Part shown: one piece after another, positions 1-8,312 of the stretch
Layout: the number at the start of each line of letters is the position of its first letter
How positions within the stretch are numbered: the stretch's first letter is position 1
Source of the DNA: Spirochaetota bacterium
GTDB lineage: Bacteria > Spirochaetota > GWB1-36-13 > JAKPDD01
Direction: 5' to 3'
Length of the DNA stretch: 64,000 nt
Assembly (NCBI GenBank): GCA_029552945.1
Contig: JAKPDD010000046.1
Coordinates: 72,366-136,365 of the forward strand
Notes under the pieces: generated by a model
What the model was told of the DNA's origin: nothing
Database searches by the model: none
The model's input: only the letters and a program-made list of their open reading frames with translations
Translations under genes and position numbers: made by a program

Positions 1-143
1 CTTGCTTCAGCTAAAAACTTAAGCATAATAAGGCTATCTTTGCCACCAGATACAGCAACAAGTATTTTATCATTATTTTCTATAAGATTATATTTAATAA
101 TTGCACTTGAAAACTTTTTTTTGACTCTTTTGGATAAACTCAT
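1..143 (-). CDS. ttcA: tRNA 2-thiocytidine biosynthesis protein TtcA (5' part only)
   Basis: Only the first 47 codons lie in the window, from an ATG at 141-143 to the left edge. The translation shows an N-terminal helix, the phrase YNLIENNDKILVAVSGGKDS and then LIMLKFLAEA. SGGKDS (residues 32-37) is the PP-loop that binds ATP in N-type ATP pyrophosphatases. SGGKDS rather than SGGxDS with V, and the preceding YNLI-D-ILVA context, match TtcA-type tRNA thiolases better than TilS. TtcA thiolates cytidine 32 in tRNA using an Fe-S cluster; the cluster cysteines are outside the window, so TilS or another PP-loop enzyme is not excluded. The gene starts 1 base after the folP stop and is surely cotranscribed with it. 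Confidence 0.72.
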   Translation of the reverse strand, partial: MSLSKRVKKKFSSAIIKYNLIENNDKILVAVSGGKDSLIMLKFLAEA

Positions 144-144
144 A

Positions 145-957
145 TTAATTATAATTTAAAAAACTTATTATTTTTTTTATTTCAACAGACTCTTTTACAT
201 CATGGACTCTTATTATATCAGCACCATTCATAAAAGATATTGTATTTAAAATTATTGAACCATTTTTTCTTTCTTCAACACTATTATTTAAAATTTGTCC
301 TATCATACTTTTTCTTGATAGTCCTATAAGTACCGGTAATTTAAACCTATCTTTAAAATATTTTATATTTTTTAAAATATTTATGTTATCTTCTAGCCTT
401 TTTCCAAAACCTATGCCAGGGTCAATTATTATTTTATCTCTCTTTATTCCTTTTTCTTCTGCTTCCCTTATTCTTTCTTCAAAAAAAGATGCGATTTCTT
501 CTACAACATTATCATAGTACGGATTTATTTGCATATTTTCAGGGTCGCCTTTCATGTGCATTATTATACAATATGAGTTATATTTTGCTATTATGTCAAT
601 CATTCCTTCTTTTCTAAGACCGTATATATCATTTATTATATCAGCCCCTTCCTCAAGAGCTATTCTGGCAACTTCTGGTTTATATGTGTCAATAGAGATT
701 ATAATATTGCTATAGTTTTTTCTTATTTCTTTTAGTACAGGAATAAGCCTTTTTAACTCTTCTTTAGCGTCTATTCTTTTTGAGCCTGGCCTTGATGATT
801 CAGCTCCAATATCAATAATATCAGCTCCTTCCGATATTATTGATTCTACTCTGTTTAATGCTAGGATTAAACTATTATATTTTCCCCCATCAAAAAATGA
901 ATCGGGGGTAATATTGATTATTCCCATTACATATTTTTTATTTTTAAAGTCTATCAT
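145..957 (-). CDS. folP: dihydropteroate synthase
   Basis: Condenses p-aminobenzoate with hydroxymethyl-dihydropterin pyrophosphate to make dihydropteroate in cytoplasmic folate synthesis. The 270-residue length is normal for the TIM-barrel enzyme. Visible signatures are GIINITPDSFFDGG (12-25, pterin/phosphate loop), DIGAESSRPGS (49-59), SIDTYK (88-93), DPGIGFGK (179-186), GLSRKS (212-217) and RVHDV near the C terminus. The ATG overlaps the stop of the upstream ferritin-like gene by 4 bases (ATGA), implying translational coupling, and ttcA follows after 1 base. No folK or folB is adjacent; the other folate-related genes in the window (purU, fmt) lie far away. Confidence 0.96.
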   Translation of the reverse strand: MIDFKNKKYVMGIINITPDSFFDGGKYNSLILALNRVESIISEGADIIDIGAESSRPGSKRIDAKEELKRLIPVLKEIRKNYSNIIISIDTYKPEVARIALEEGADIINDIYGLRKEGMIDIIAKYNSYCIIMHMKGDPENMQINPYYDNVVEEIASFFEERIREAEEKGIKRDKIIIDPGIGFGKRLEDNINILKNIKYFKDRFKLPVLIGLSRKSMIGQILNNSVEERKNGSIILNTISFMNGADIIRVHDVKESVEIKKIISFLNYN

Positions 958-1457
958 TTCTTTATTGTTTCTTCAAGAATATTTATTAGATGATTCTTTT
1001 TTTCCTGGTTGGAGTAATGATTTATAATAAAGTTTCTTAATGTTTTTAAATGTTTTTTATTGTTATCGAGTTCTTTTATAACCTGTTTAAACTCAGTATC
1101 TACATATTCGTAAAGTCTGTTTATCATCTTTGAGTAGTGTTCAGTTTCAATTTCTACAGCTATTTCCAGGCATCTATCTAATTTAAACTCTTTTTTAAGG
1201 CTTGATCTTATATATCTTATTAATTTTTCCATAACACATATAAACTCTTCTTCTTTATATTCATTTGTTATAAAGTCATTATTTCCTACCTGTTCGACAA
1301 GAGATAGAGCTTCAAATATACTTGATTTTTCAAGACTTCTACTTATCCAGAAGTTATGTATAACAGGTTCATCAAAACACTTAGCAAAGTTTATGTAGAG
1401 TATTTCAAGCTGTCTGTCAATTATTTCAAGATATTTTATTATTTTTCTTAATTTCAT
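954..1457 (-). CDS. ferritin-like (rubrerythrin-fold) helical protein, degenerate metal site
   Basis: A 167-residue, almost wholly helical protein. Helix 1 has the ELxYxxxA pattern (Glu18, Tyr21) and helix 2 the FWxSRSLEKSSIFEAL pattern (Trp37, Glu43) typical of rubrerythrin/ferritin-like four-helix bundles. A later helix carries ExETEHY (Glu103, Glu105, His107). The second-helix ExxH expected of a diiron site reads ExxS here, so metal binding may be altered or lost. Assignment rests on motif pattern only. It lies 2 bases after a small hypothetical gene and overlaps folP by 4 bases. No signal peptide is present, so it is probably cytoplasmic. Confidence 0.5.
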   Translation of the reverse strand: MKLRKIIKYLEIIDRQLEILYINFAKCFDEPVIHNFWISRSLEKSSIFEALSLVEQVGNNDFITNEYKEEEFICVMEKLIRYIRSSLKKEFKLDRCLEIAVEIETEHYSKMINRLYEYVDTEFKQVIKELDNNKKHLKTLRNFIINHYSNQEKKNHLINILEETIKK

Positions 1458-1459
1458 AT

Positions 1460-1819
1460 TTATTCCTTAGGATTTTTACCTATAATACTTTTTAATTTTT
1501 TTATTTTAGAATTGTCTATAATTGCTTCCTGGTTATTTTTCTTTATCTCATCAATTAATATATTTTCTCTAAAATTAGATAACCTATTTATTTCATTGTT
1601 TAATAATGGTTTTACATTTTCTGTTTTTATTTTATGTATATTTTTTGCGTTCTCATTTAGTTTATTTACTATACTTTCAATATCTGGTTTTTCTACCTTT
1701 TCTATCTTTATACTTTCAATATCCCTGTTTGAGTTTACAGTTTCTTTGTTATTTTCTTTTTTAAATATATTATTCTTACCTGTTCCAAATACTTTTGAAC
1801 CTATTTTATTAATAAACAT
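1460..1819 (-). CDS. small hydrophilic hypothetical protein
   Basis: I do not recognise this 119-residue protein. It is lysine-, asparagine- and glutamate-rich, without membrane segments or cysteines, and looks largely disordered or helical, with a lysine-rich C terminus. It is nevertheless probably a real gene: its ATG is preceded by a strong ribosome site (AAGGGAGGGG, about 3 bases upstream), and it sits in a tight same-strand series between the sensor-like gene (about 40 bases upstream) and the ferritin-like gene (2 bases downstream). A 118-codon open frame on the other strand over the same bases is its shadow. Confidence 0.55.
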   Translation of the reverse strand: MFINKIGSKVFGTGKNNIFKKENNKETVNSNRDIESIKIEKVEKPDIESIVNKLNENAKNIHKIKTENVKPLLNNEINRLSNFRENILIDEIKKNNQEAIIDNSKIKKLKSIIGKNPKE

Positions 1820-1859
1820 CTGCCCCTCCCTTAAAAATATCTCTTTAAAATTAATAAAA

Positions 1860-3368
1860 TTAACCTAAATTAATCAAATCATTTATTTCTCTTATTATAG
1901 ATTCGTTTATATTTTCTCCTAATAATATTATAAGCCCATTTATCAAATTATTGCCATCAATATTTTCTATTATTGGTGATATAAATAGTGATTTTAAGTT
2001 TTCAATTGGTTCATTATTGAAAAGTTCTTTAACAGGGGTTACACTATATGCATTGTCTGGTACAAATAAAGACTTTCCGTTTTCTATATAATATTTAAAT
2101 ATCCAATTTTCATTTTTTATATCCACATTTACGCTATTTTTTGAAAAGTGTGGGACAAAGTTTCCTATTTCATCTCGTAAAAATAACATTATTGAATAGT
2201 TTTGAACATTTTCAAGTAATGAGTTTATATTTTTCCATAGTGATTCATATTTTTTCGCTGATTCTTCCTGTTCTTCAACCTCCTCTATTATTGTAACAAG
2301 TTCTTTATCCTTAGGTTTTTTTTCTTCTCTGGGTTTGGTAAAATAATCATCAGGTATTTCATAAGTTTCTTCTTCCTCTTCATCTTCTTTATCAAGTGGT
2401 TTTTTAAACTCTTTTGGTTCATCTTCTTCGTCAGCAATGCTTAACATTTTTTCGCTTAAAAAGTCTTCTGTTTCATAATTTTCTATTTGTGACTTATCTA
2501 TCTCATACTTTATTCTTACTGCTGATATTATTGATATGAGTATAAGAAATGCACCTACTATTAATAGTATTATTTTATGAATTATATTAAGAGGAAACTC
2601 TTTTGGGTCACAGTAAACTAATAGAATTGTATTTAGTACTGGTTCTTCCCTCAGTTTAATATTTATATTTTTATACATAAGGTATGAACCTTCTATTTCA
2701 ATTTGATACATTTTGTTAGTTGATGATAATTGAGGTATTAAAGATATTAACAGATTTGTGTTTTTATTAAATGTTTCATTATCTAGATTAATAAATATAG
2801 CATTTGCTGATATTGTAAGCCCCTTATTTAAAAACTGGTAAATGTTTTTTACGTGATTATAAAAAAGATTAAAGTCTCCTACTAGAAAAAACATTTTGTC
2901 AGATATTTTTCTATAAAGTATTATTTTTTCTTTGTTTACAAATATTTTTGTAATATCATCTTTTACAAGATCAAGGTTGCTTGATAAAGCCCATTTAAGC
3001 CATTTTATTGTGTCAGGATGCGGTTCTGAAAAACTGTATTTTATATTTATTTCGTTGTCAGTTATTAATATATTTTCTAAAATTATTGAGTCAAATATCT
3101 GATTTTTTATAAATATTTTTATATCTTCTTCCTTTATCTCACTCTCTCTTTCTTTAAAAAATGTTTCAATAGTATTTATTTTTAAGATCAGGTCTTTTTT
3201 CAATATATTTCTAAACTCATTTGATATATTTTCAGTTATTGTATTAGCTTGGTTTAAAAAATCTTCCTTGAAAATAAAAACCCTTCTTTTTATCATGAAT
3301 ATTAGTGATGTGAGTATAATTATTGGTATTATTATAACAACTATCATTGGAAATATTTTTTTAAACAT
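1860..3368 (-). CDS. two-TM sensor-like protein with acidic linker and GAF-like C-terminal domain
   Basis: About 502 residues. There is a hydrophobic segment at about 5-25, an extracytoplasmic domain of about 230 residues, a second hydrophobic segment at about 255-280, a highly acidic and lysine-rich linker (runs of D and E around 305-360), and a C-terminal alpha/beta region that resembles a degenerate GAF domain. No kinase, GGDEF or chemoreceptor signalling domain follows, so its output is unknown. I place the start at the ATG whose 5' base is 3368, because GGAG lies 6 bases upstream; an ATG 12 bases further upstream has a poorer site. It leads the operon that ends in folP-ttcA. Confidence 0.6.
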   Translation of the reverse strand: MFKKIFPMIVVIIIPIIILTSLIFMIKRRVFIFKEDFLNQANTITENISNEFRNILKKDLILKINTIETFFKERESEIKEEDIKIFIKNQIFDSIILENILITDNEINIKYSFSEPHPDTIKWLKWALSSNLDLVKDDITKIFVNKEKIILYRKISDKMFFLVGDFNLFYNHVKNIYQFLNKGLTISANAIFINLDNETFNKNTNLLISLIPQLSSTNKMYQIEIEGSYLMYKNINIKLREEPVLNTILLVYCDPKEFPLNIIHKIILLIVGAFLILISIISAVRIKYEIDKSQIENYETEDFLSEKMLSIADEEDEPKEFKKPLDKEDEEEEETYEIPDDYFTKPREEKKPKDKELVTIIEEVEEQEESAKKYESLWKNINSLLENVQNYSIMLFLRDEIGNFVPHFSKNSVNVDIKNENWIFKYYIENGKSLFVPDNAYSVTPVKELFNNEPIENLKSLFISPIIENIDGNNLINGLIILLGENINESIIREINDLINLG

Positions 3369-3657
3369 ATTTTTCTCCATAAAACTCTTTTAATTGTTAT
3401 TTTAATAATAATCGTTTGTTTTAAATTTTAATTTATAATTTTTATTTGTACATATATTTTTTAATTTACAATAAAAATTAATATTAAACTTAATCAAAAA
3501 AATTTTAAGTTTTAAAATTTTAACTTTATTTAATACTTTCTTAAATTGAAGATAAAATACTCTAGAATTAATAAGAACTAGTTTTTTATAAATTGATTAA
3601 TGTAAATTTAATTTTTTATAAAAGTTTATTGGTTATAAATGAAAAATAATCTATTTT

Positions 3658-3948
3658 TTATAAATTATGATATTCTCTAGTAAATAATTCTACAGCTTCT
3701 TCTATTGCCTCTTCTGCATCTTTTCCTTTAGCGACTATTTTTATATTTGAATTGTATACAAGGCAGTTTGCTAACAGGTCTACAGTTGACTTTGCTCGTA
3801 TTCCATAATTTGAACCCTCTTTATATACAAGTATTTCTGAATCAAACTCCTGCAACTTTTTTGCAATATAAGCTGCAGGTCTTACATGAATTCCATTTTT
3901 ATTTGCTATTTTTACATATTTTTCTATAGATTTTTCCTCAGTGATCAC
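3658..3948 (-). CDS. HPr family phosphocarrier protein
   Basis: 96 residues covering a whole HPr domain. His21 in NKNGIHVRPAA is the phospho-accepting histidine of the PTS phosphocarrier. RAKSTVDLL places Ser54 at the position of the regulatory serine that HPr kinase phosphorylates in many bacteria. The C-terminal GKDAEEAIEEAVELF helix is typical. The start is GTG at 3946-3948, with AAGGGG 5 bases upstream; no in-frame ATG is available. It follows the second HPr-like gene by 9 bases. No EI, EII or HPr kinase gene is in the window, so whether it serves sugar uptake or regulation cannot be told. Confidence 0.88.
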   Translation of the reverse strand: MITEEKSIEKYVKIANKNGIHVRPAAYIAKKLQEFDSEILVYKEGSNYGIRAKSTVDLLANCLVYNSNIKIVAKGKDAEEAIEEAVELFTREYHNL

Positions 3949-3957
3949 ATTTTCCCC

Positions 3958-4365
3958 TTATTTAGGTTTATTATTAATAATAGAATCTACTAGGATTTTT
4001 TTTATTTCTTCATTCCAATTTTTATTTTTAATTATCTCTAACTCTTCATTAATATTTGTTTCTATGTGATATGGGTCTCTTGCCAATAAATATTCCATTA
4101 TATCAATTGCATTTTCAGCGTCTTCGCCTTCAGCTGTTAAAATTAGTTCGTCTCCTTTTATTATCTCTAATAGAATTATTTCTATTAGTCCATCTTTTTT
4201 TATATTTACTTTTGAGTTTTTTTTCTTTGAAAAAAGATGAATTTCTGATAAAAGTTTTTCTGAAATAGATTTTATTATCTGTCCAGGCCTTATATGTAAT
4301 CCGTTTTTATGACCAAAATTTATAGACTTTTCTAATTTTTTGCCCATATATTTAAAATTAATCAT
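3958..4365 (-). CDS. HPr-like domain protein with C-terminal extension
   Basis: 135 residues. Residues about 11-105 align with HPr: His24 lies in HKNGLHIRPGQ and the closing helix reads GEDAENAIDIMEYLL. Aligned with the neighbouring HPr, the regulatory serine position is glycine (Gly59, in KKDGLIEI), next to an aspartate, so this copy cannot be regulated by HPr kinase in the usual way. A lysine/glutamate-rich tail of about 30 residues follows the domain. It lies upstream of the canonical copy in the same operon. It may be a paralogue with a regulatory partner or an alternative phosphocarrier; the function is inferred from the fold only. Confidence 0.75.
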   Translation of the reverse strand: MINFKYMGKKLEKSINFGHKNGLHIRPGQIIKSISEKLLSEIHLFSKKKNSKVNIKKDGLIEIILLEIIKGDELILTAEGEDAENAIDIMEYLLARDPYHIETNINEELEIIKNKNWNEEIKKILVDSIINNKPK

Positions 4366-4454
4366 AAAATTGATTCATTTAAAATTTTTCAAATTTATGT
4401 TTTATAAAAAATGTTTATTACCGAAAAAGAAAAATAAAAAATTAGGATTATTGT

Positions 4455-5723
4455 ATGGATATATATGAGATAGAAGGTGGTTTTAAACTTAATGGTAATG
4501 TTGTTATAAGTGGTTCTAAAAATGCTGCTTTGCCTATTATGGCAGCAACAATTTTAACAGATGATAAGTGTATTATAGAAAATGTGCCTGATCTTAAGGA
4601 TATAAAGACTATGATAGAGCTTTTGGAAATTATTGGGAAAAAGGTTCAGTTTAATAATAATACTCTTATAATTGAACAGACAGAAAATATTAATACTAGG
4701 GCTCCATATGAGATAGTTAAGACAATGAGAGCATCAATTGCTGTCTTAGGACCTTTGCTTGCTAAATATAATAAAGCTGAAGTTTCTCTTCCAGGTGGTT
4801 GTGCAATAGGACCAAGGCCTGTTGATCTTCATATAAAAGCTATGAAAGAACTGGGTGCTATAATTAATATAGAGAAAGGTTATATTAATGCAAAGGCTCA
4901 AAAATTGATAGGTACTACTTTAACATTATTTGGACCTGCAGGACCTACAGTACTGGGGACTGAAAATGCAATGATGGCTGCAACTCTTGCTGATGGAGAA
5001 ACTATAATTGAACCTGCTGCAATGGAACCTGAGGTTACTGACCTTGGTAACTTTCTTATAAAAATGGGGGCTAAGATAGAGGGGCTTGGTACATCTACTA
5101 TCAAGGTTAAGGGCGTAAAAAAATTAAAAGGTGTTAAACACAGTGTTATACCTGATAGAATAGAGGCAGGAACTTTTATTACAATGGTTGGTGCATGTGG
5201 TGGTGAGGTTAGGTTAGATAATGTTTATGTGGCCCATATAAATAATATAATAGATAAAGCTAAAGAGGCTGGGCTTGAGATAGAAACTGAAGAAAATAGA
5301 GTGTATGTAAGAAAAAAATCAAGCCTTGAGGGAATAGAAATTTCAACATTACCTTACCCAGGTTTTCCAACAGATATGCAACCTCAGTTTATGGCTATGT
5401 TAGCTACTGCAAAAGGCTTATCTATAATTACTGAAAATATATTTGAAGATAGATTTATACATGTTGGAGAACTACAGAGGATGGGAGCAAACATAAGAGT
5501 TGAAAAAGGGACAACAGCTATAATAAAAGGTGTTAATAAGCTTAAGGGAGCATCTGTAATGGCAAGTGATCTTAGGGCAGGGGCTGGTCTTGTAATAGCA
5601 GGTTTATCAGCAGAGGGTATAACAAGGGTTCAGAGAATCTATCACATAGACAGAGGTTATGAAAAATTTGAAAATAAGATTACTTCTTTAGGTGGAAGAA
5701 TAATAAGAAAAAAAGAGGATTAA
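4455..5723 (+). CDS. murA: UDP-N-acetylglucosamine 1-carboxyvinyltransferase
   Basis: First committed step of peptidoglycan synthesis: transfers enolpyruvate from PEP to UDP-GlcNAc in the cytoplasm. The 422-residue length is standard. Signatures are SGSKNAALP (Lys22-Asn23), MRASIAVLGPLLA (Arg92) and LPGGCAIGPRPVDLH, where Cys116 is the catalytic cysteine attacked by fosfomycin. DLRAGAGLVIAGL near the C terminus is also characteristic. The ATG has AGGA about 7 bases upstream. It heads a plus-strand operon with the flagellar gene 10 bases downstream. Confidence 0.98.
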   Translation: MDIYEIEGGFKLNGNVVISGSKNAALPIMAATILTDDKCIIENVPDLKDIKTMIELLEIIGKKVQFNNNTLIIEQTENINTRAPYEIVKTMRASIAVLGPLLAKYNKAEVSLPGGCAIGPRPVDLHIKAMKELGAIINIEKGYINAKAQKLIGTTLTLFGPAGPTVLGTENAMMAATLADGETIIEPAAMEPEVTDLGNFLIKMGAKIEGLGTSTIKVKGVKKLKGVKHSVIPDRIEAGTFITMVGACGGEVRLDNVYVAHINNIIDKAKEAGLEIETEENRVYVRKKSSLEGIEISTLPYPGFPTDMQPQFMAMLATAKGLSIITENIFEDRFIHVGELQRMGANIRVEKGTTAIIKGVNKLKGASVMASDLRAGAGLVIAGLSAEGITRVQRIYHIDRGYEKFENKITSLGGRIIRKKED

Positions 5724-5733
5724 GGAGGTATTT

Positions 5734-6552
5734 ATGAACATAGGAATGTATAGTGCTGCATCAGGTATGCTTGCTCAATGGACTGCACTTGATATCGCAT
5801 CAAACAATCTGGCAAATGTAAATACTACTGGTTTTAAAAAAGATGAGGTTTTATTTAAAGCTTTTCCTGAAAGACTTATGTCAAGATTTTATGATAATGT
5901 TGTTAAAATACCTTTGGGTTCAATTGATAAAAGCCCTATTGTGGGAAAGATGGGGACAGGAGTTGAAGTAAATGAGGTTATAACACGGTTTGAAAAAAGG
6001 GATGGAGAGACTATAATACCTTTTAAAAAGACTGATAATAAGTTTGACCTTGCTCTTGATGGAGAGGGTTTTTTTACAATTGCAACTGATAAGGGAGAAA
6101 GATACACAAGAGCTGGAGCTTTTACTATAAATCAGGACGGAATACTTGTTGATATGAATGGATTTCCGGTTTTAGGTGAAAAGGGTATTATAAATGTAGG
6201 ATATGCTGACTTTAAGGTTGATGAGTTCGGTAATGTTGCTATAAAACAAGACCTTTCTATGGAGTGGGAGGTTATTGATAAACTTAAACTAGTTGACTTT
6301 TATGATAAGAGAGGAATTGTAAAAGAGGGAAAAAACTATTACTATTGGACAAAAGAGGCTGGTGAAATAAAAGAACCTGAAAATCTTAAAGTCTTACAGG
6401 GTTTTCTTGAGGGTTCAAATGTTAATCCAGTTATTGAAATGACAAAGCTTATTGAGATTCAAAGAGCTTACGAAGCATGCCAGAAAGCAGTTCAATCAGA
6501 GGATCAGTTGTTAGGTAGAGCTGTTAATGATATCTTAAACATGAGAGGATAG
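5734..6552 (+). CDS. flagellar rod/hook-basal body protein (FlgF/FlgG family)
   Basis: 272 residues. The N terminus (MYSAASGML, then SNNLANVNTTGFKKD at 23-37) and the C terminus (LEGSNVNPVIEMTKLIEIQRAYEACQK) are the paired helical segments of axial flagellar proteins; the middle contains the FlgE/F/G-type beta domain (LDGEGFFTI, YTRAGAF). It forms part of the periplasmic rod and is exported by the flagellar type III system without a cleaved signal. Size fits FlgF or FlgG; spirochaetes carry similar FlhO/FlhP proteins, so I leave the symbol empty. A perfect AAGGAGG lies upstream of its ATG. Only murA and yjbQ are adjacent, with no other flagellar genes. Confidence 0.92.
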   Translation: MNIGMYSAASGMLAQWTALDIASNNLANVNTTGFKKDEVLFKAFPERLMSRFYDNVVKIPLGSIDKSPIVGKMGTGVEVNEVITRFEKRDGETIIPFKKTDNKFDLALDGEGFFTIATDKGERYTRAGAFTINQDGILVDMNGFPVLGEKGIINVGYADFKVDEFGNVAIKQDLSMEWEVIDKLKLVDFYDKRGIVKEGKNYYYWTKEAGEIKEPENLKVLQGFLEGSNVNPVIEMTKLIEIQRAYEACQKAVQSEDQLLGRAVNDILNMRG

Positions 6553-6561
6553 TATATTGTT

Positions 6562-6963
6562 ATGATATATAAAGAGAGGATTAGAACATCGTCAAGAGAA
6601 GTACTTATAGATATAACTTCTATTATAAAAAATGTTGTTAAAAGATCAAATATTGTTTCGGGTATTGCATTTATTTATGTTCCGCATACTACATGTGGAA
6701 TAACTATAAATGAAAATGCAGACCCTGACGTTAAGAAAGATATTATAAACGCACTTGCAAATATAGGAATAGAGTCTATAAGTTTTTATCACCTTGAGGG
6801 CAACTCACCAGCACACGTTAAGTCTACTATAGTAGGTTCAAGTATAACTGTTTTTATTGAGAATTCTGATTTGGTACTTGGTAGATGGCAGGGGATTATG
6901 CTTGCTGAGTTTGATGGTCCACGTGAAAGAGAAGTATGGATTAAAATAATAAAAGAGTTATAA
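6562..6963 (+). CDS. YjbQ family protein (UPF0047, secondary thiamine-phosphate synthase type)
   Basis: 133 residues, full length for the family. Conserved blocks are YVPHTTCGITINENADPDV (39-57), HLEGNSPAHVKS (77-88) and LGRWQGIMLAEFDGPR (106-121), containing the histidines, aspartates and the WQ pair that define it. Family members have weak thiamine-phosphate synthase activity in E. coli, but the physiological role is not settled. It begins 9 bases after the flagellar gene and its last 6 bases overlap the 3' end of the convergent POTRA/barrel gene. Confidence 0.93.
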   Translation: MIYKERIRTSSREVLIDITSIIKNVVKRSNIVSGIAFIYVPHTTCGITINENADPDVKKDIINALANIGIESISFYHLEGNSPAHVKSTIVGSSITVFIENSDLVLGRWQGIMLAEFDGPREREVWIKIIKEL

Positions 6964-8178
6964 TCTACCACCTATCATAAAACCTATTGCATATTCTTTA
7001 TAAACAAGCCCATATGCAAAATATAGTTCCATTGCAGGTATTATTACTTTGTTTATAAAAAATCTTAATGATATTCCTGTACTATAATCAAGTCTCCAGT
7101 TATTACTTTTCTCTTTCCAGTAAGCAGAGTCAAAAAAAGGGACTACCAAAAAGTCAGTTGAAAACACTTTTGCCAATGGTATCCTGTATTCAATATTATT
7201 TGTTATTGCAGTCTCTGTTCTTATCTGATATTTTTTATAGCCTCTAAGTGGACCTACATAAAAAGTTGCATCCTGGCCTATTGTTTCTTCAAAAAAGTTA
7301 TCTATTTTAAAAGTATGAAACATATTAAAAGCTATATATATATTCTGTCTTTTGTATGGATTTATAAAACTTTCAAACTTAAGACCTGTGATACTTCTTT
7401 TAATATCACTGAACCATAAGTCTTTTTCATAAAATAGCCCTAAATAATTTCCCTCACAATAATAACCATCGTAGTTTGTCCAATCAAGTTTAAGGAATAG
7501 TCTTGTAAAAGAGTTTTTACCTTTCTCAATATAGGGTTCTTTGACTATTTTATAATAATAATTGTAATTTGACCACATAATATAGTGCTCTCCATAGAAC
7601 TGATATTTTAGTGTAATAAAGCCGCCATAGCTATCCTGGGAAAAATTATCTATAACACTGTTCATATCAAAAATATCTATATCTTTATATAGCCTGCTTG
7701 CCCCTATTACATAGGAGAAAAGTGAGTTTTTTACTCTTGGGTGAGAAAATAATGTGAAAAAATTAATTTTTTTATTTTCATATATTGGCGATATAACAAT
7801 ACTATTCTGATAACCAAATAGATTACTTTCTATAAATACCAGACCAAATGATGTATTCTCATTTTTATAAGCAAAGTAGGGTAGTAATATTATTGACCAC
7901 TTATCTTTAACCCTTATTATTATTTTAACATTATCTTCGGATAATTTTTCTGCCTTTACTTCAACTTCTTCAAACTTCCTTTGATTATCAAGATATCTTT
8001 TTATATTTTTTAAAATATCTTCATTAAACTCGTCACCGACTTTTACTCTTGCAATACCTAATATAACTTCGCTTCTTGTTTTTTGGTTGCCTATAACTTC
8101 TATTTCACTTATTATTGTTTTTGGATATATTATGTTCTGTATTAATAGAATAATTATTAATAATAATGTTTTTTTCAA
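6958..8178 (-). CDS. outer-membrane protein with POTRA domain and beta-barrel (BamA/TamA superfamily-like)
   Basis: 406 residues. A signal peptide (about 1-19) is followed by one POTRA domain (about 20-95: ISEIEVIGNQKTRSEVILGI, then a GDEFNEDILKNIKRYLDN loop and a VKIIIRVKDKWSI strand) and a strand-rich C-terminal region with alternating polar and aromatic residues, as in a 16-strand Omp85 barrel. A single POTRA and a short barrel differ from true BamA (usually five POTRAs, about 800 residues), so it is a reduced Omp85-type protein of unknown substrate. The start is TTG at 8176-8178, with AAAGGA about 6 bases upstream. It is transcribed alone, divergent from the ECF sigma operon. Confidence 0.75.
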   Translation of the reverse strand: MKKTLLLIIILLIQNIIYPKTIISEIEVIGNQKTRSEVILGIARVKVGDEFNEDILKNIKRYLDNQRKFEEVEVKAEKLSEDNVKIIIRVKDKWSIILLPYFAYKNENTSFGLVFIESNLFGYQNSIVISPIYENKKINFFTLFSHPRVKNSLFSYVIGASRLYKDIDIFDMNSVIDNFSQDSYGGFITLKYQFYGEHYIMWSNYNYYYKIVKEPYIEKGKNSFTRLFLKLDWTNYDGYYCEGNYLGLFYEKDLWFSDIKRSITGLKFESFINPYKRQNIYIAFNMFHTFKIDNFFEETIGQDATFYVGPLRGYKKYQIRTETAITNNIEYRIPLAKVFSTDFLVVPFFDSAYWKEKSNNWRLDYSTGISLRFFINKVIIPAMELYFAYGLVYKEYAIGFMIGGRL

Positions 8179-8243
8179 AATTATCCTTTTTAGATTATTT
8201 ATTTTGAATCTGTAAGAGTAAAATTTATCTAATTTAAAATTTC

Positions 8244-8273
8244 TTGCTTTTAAATTTTTACCTTTTTTAGAAT
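8244..8273 (+). promoter_or_regulatory. possible housekeeping promoter for the ECF sigma operon
   Basis: TTGCTT at 8244-8249 and TAGAAT at 8268-8273 are 18 bases apart, 40 bases upstream of the sigma-factor ATG. The -10 matches TATAAT in five of six positions; the -35 keeps only TTG. The 134-base divergent gap is so AT-rich that chance matches are expected. Confidence 0.3.
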
Positions 8274-8312
8274 TTTAATATCTAACTTTTTAAAAAATAA
8301 GAAAGAATATTT

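Noticed and set aside
1512-1868. 118-codon open frame on the plus strand
   Set aside because: It is opposite the better supported minus-strand hypothetical gene, which has a strong ribosome site; the frame is a low-complexity Phe/Leu/Ser translation.
3590-3625. TTGATT followed by TATAAA on the plus strand downstream of the sensor gene
   Set aside because: It would run into the 3' end of the minus-strand HPr gene and has an 18-base spacer in nearly pure AT sequence; likely chance.
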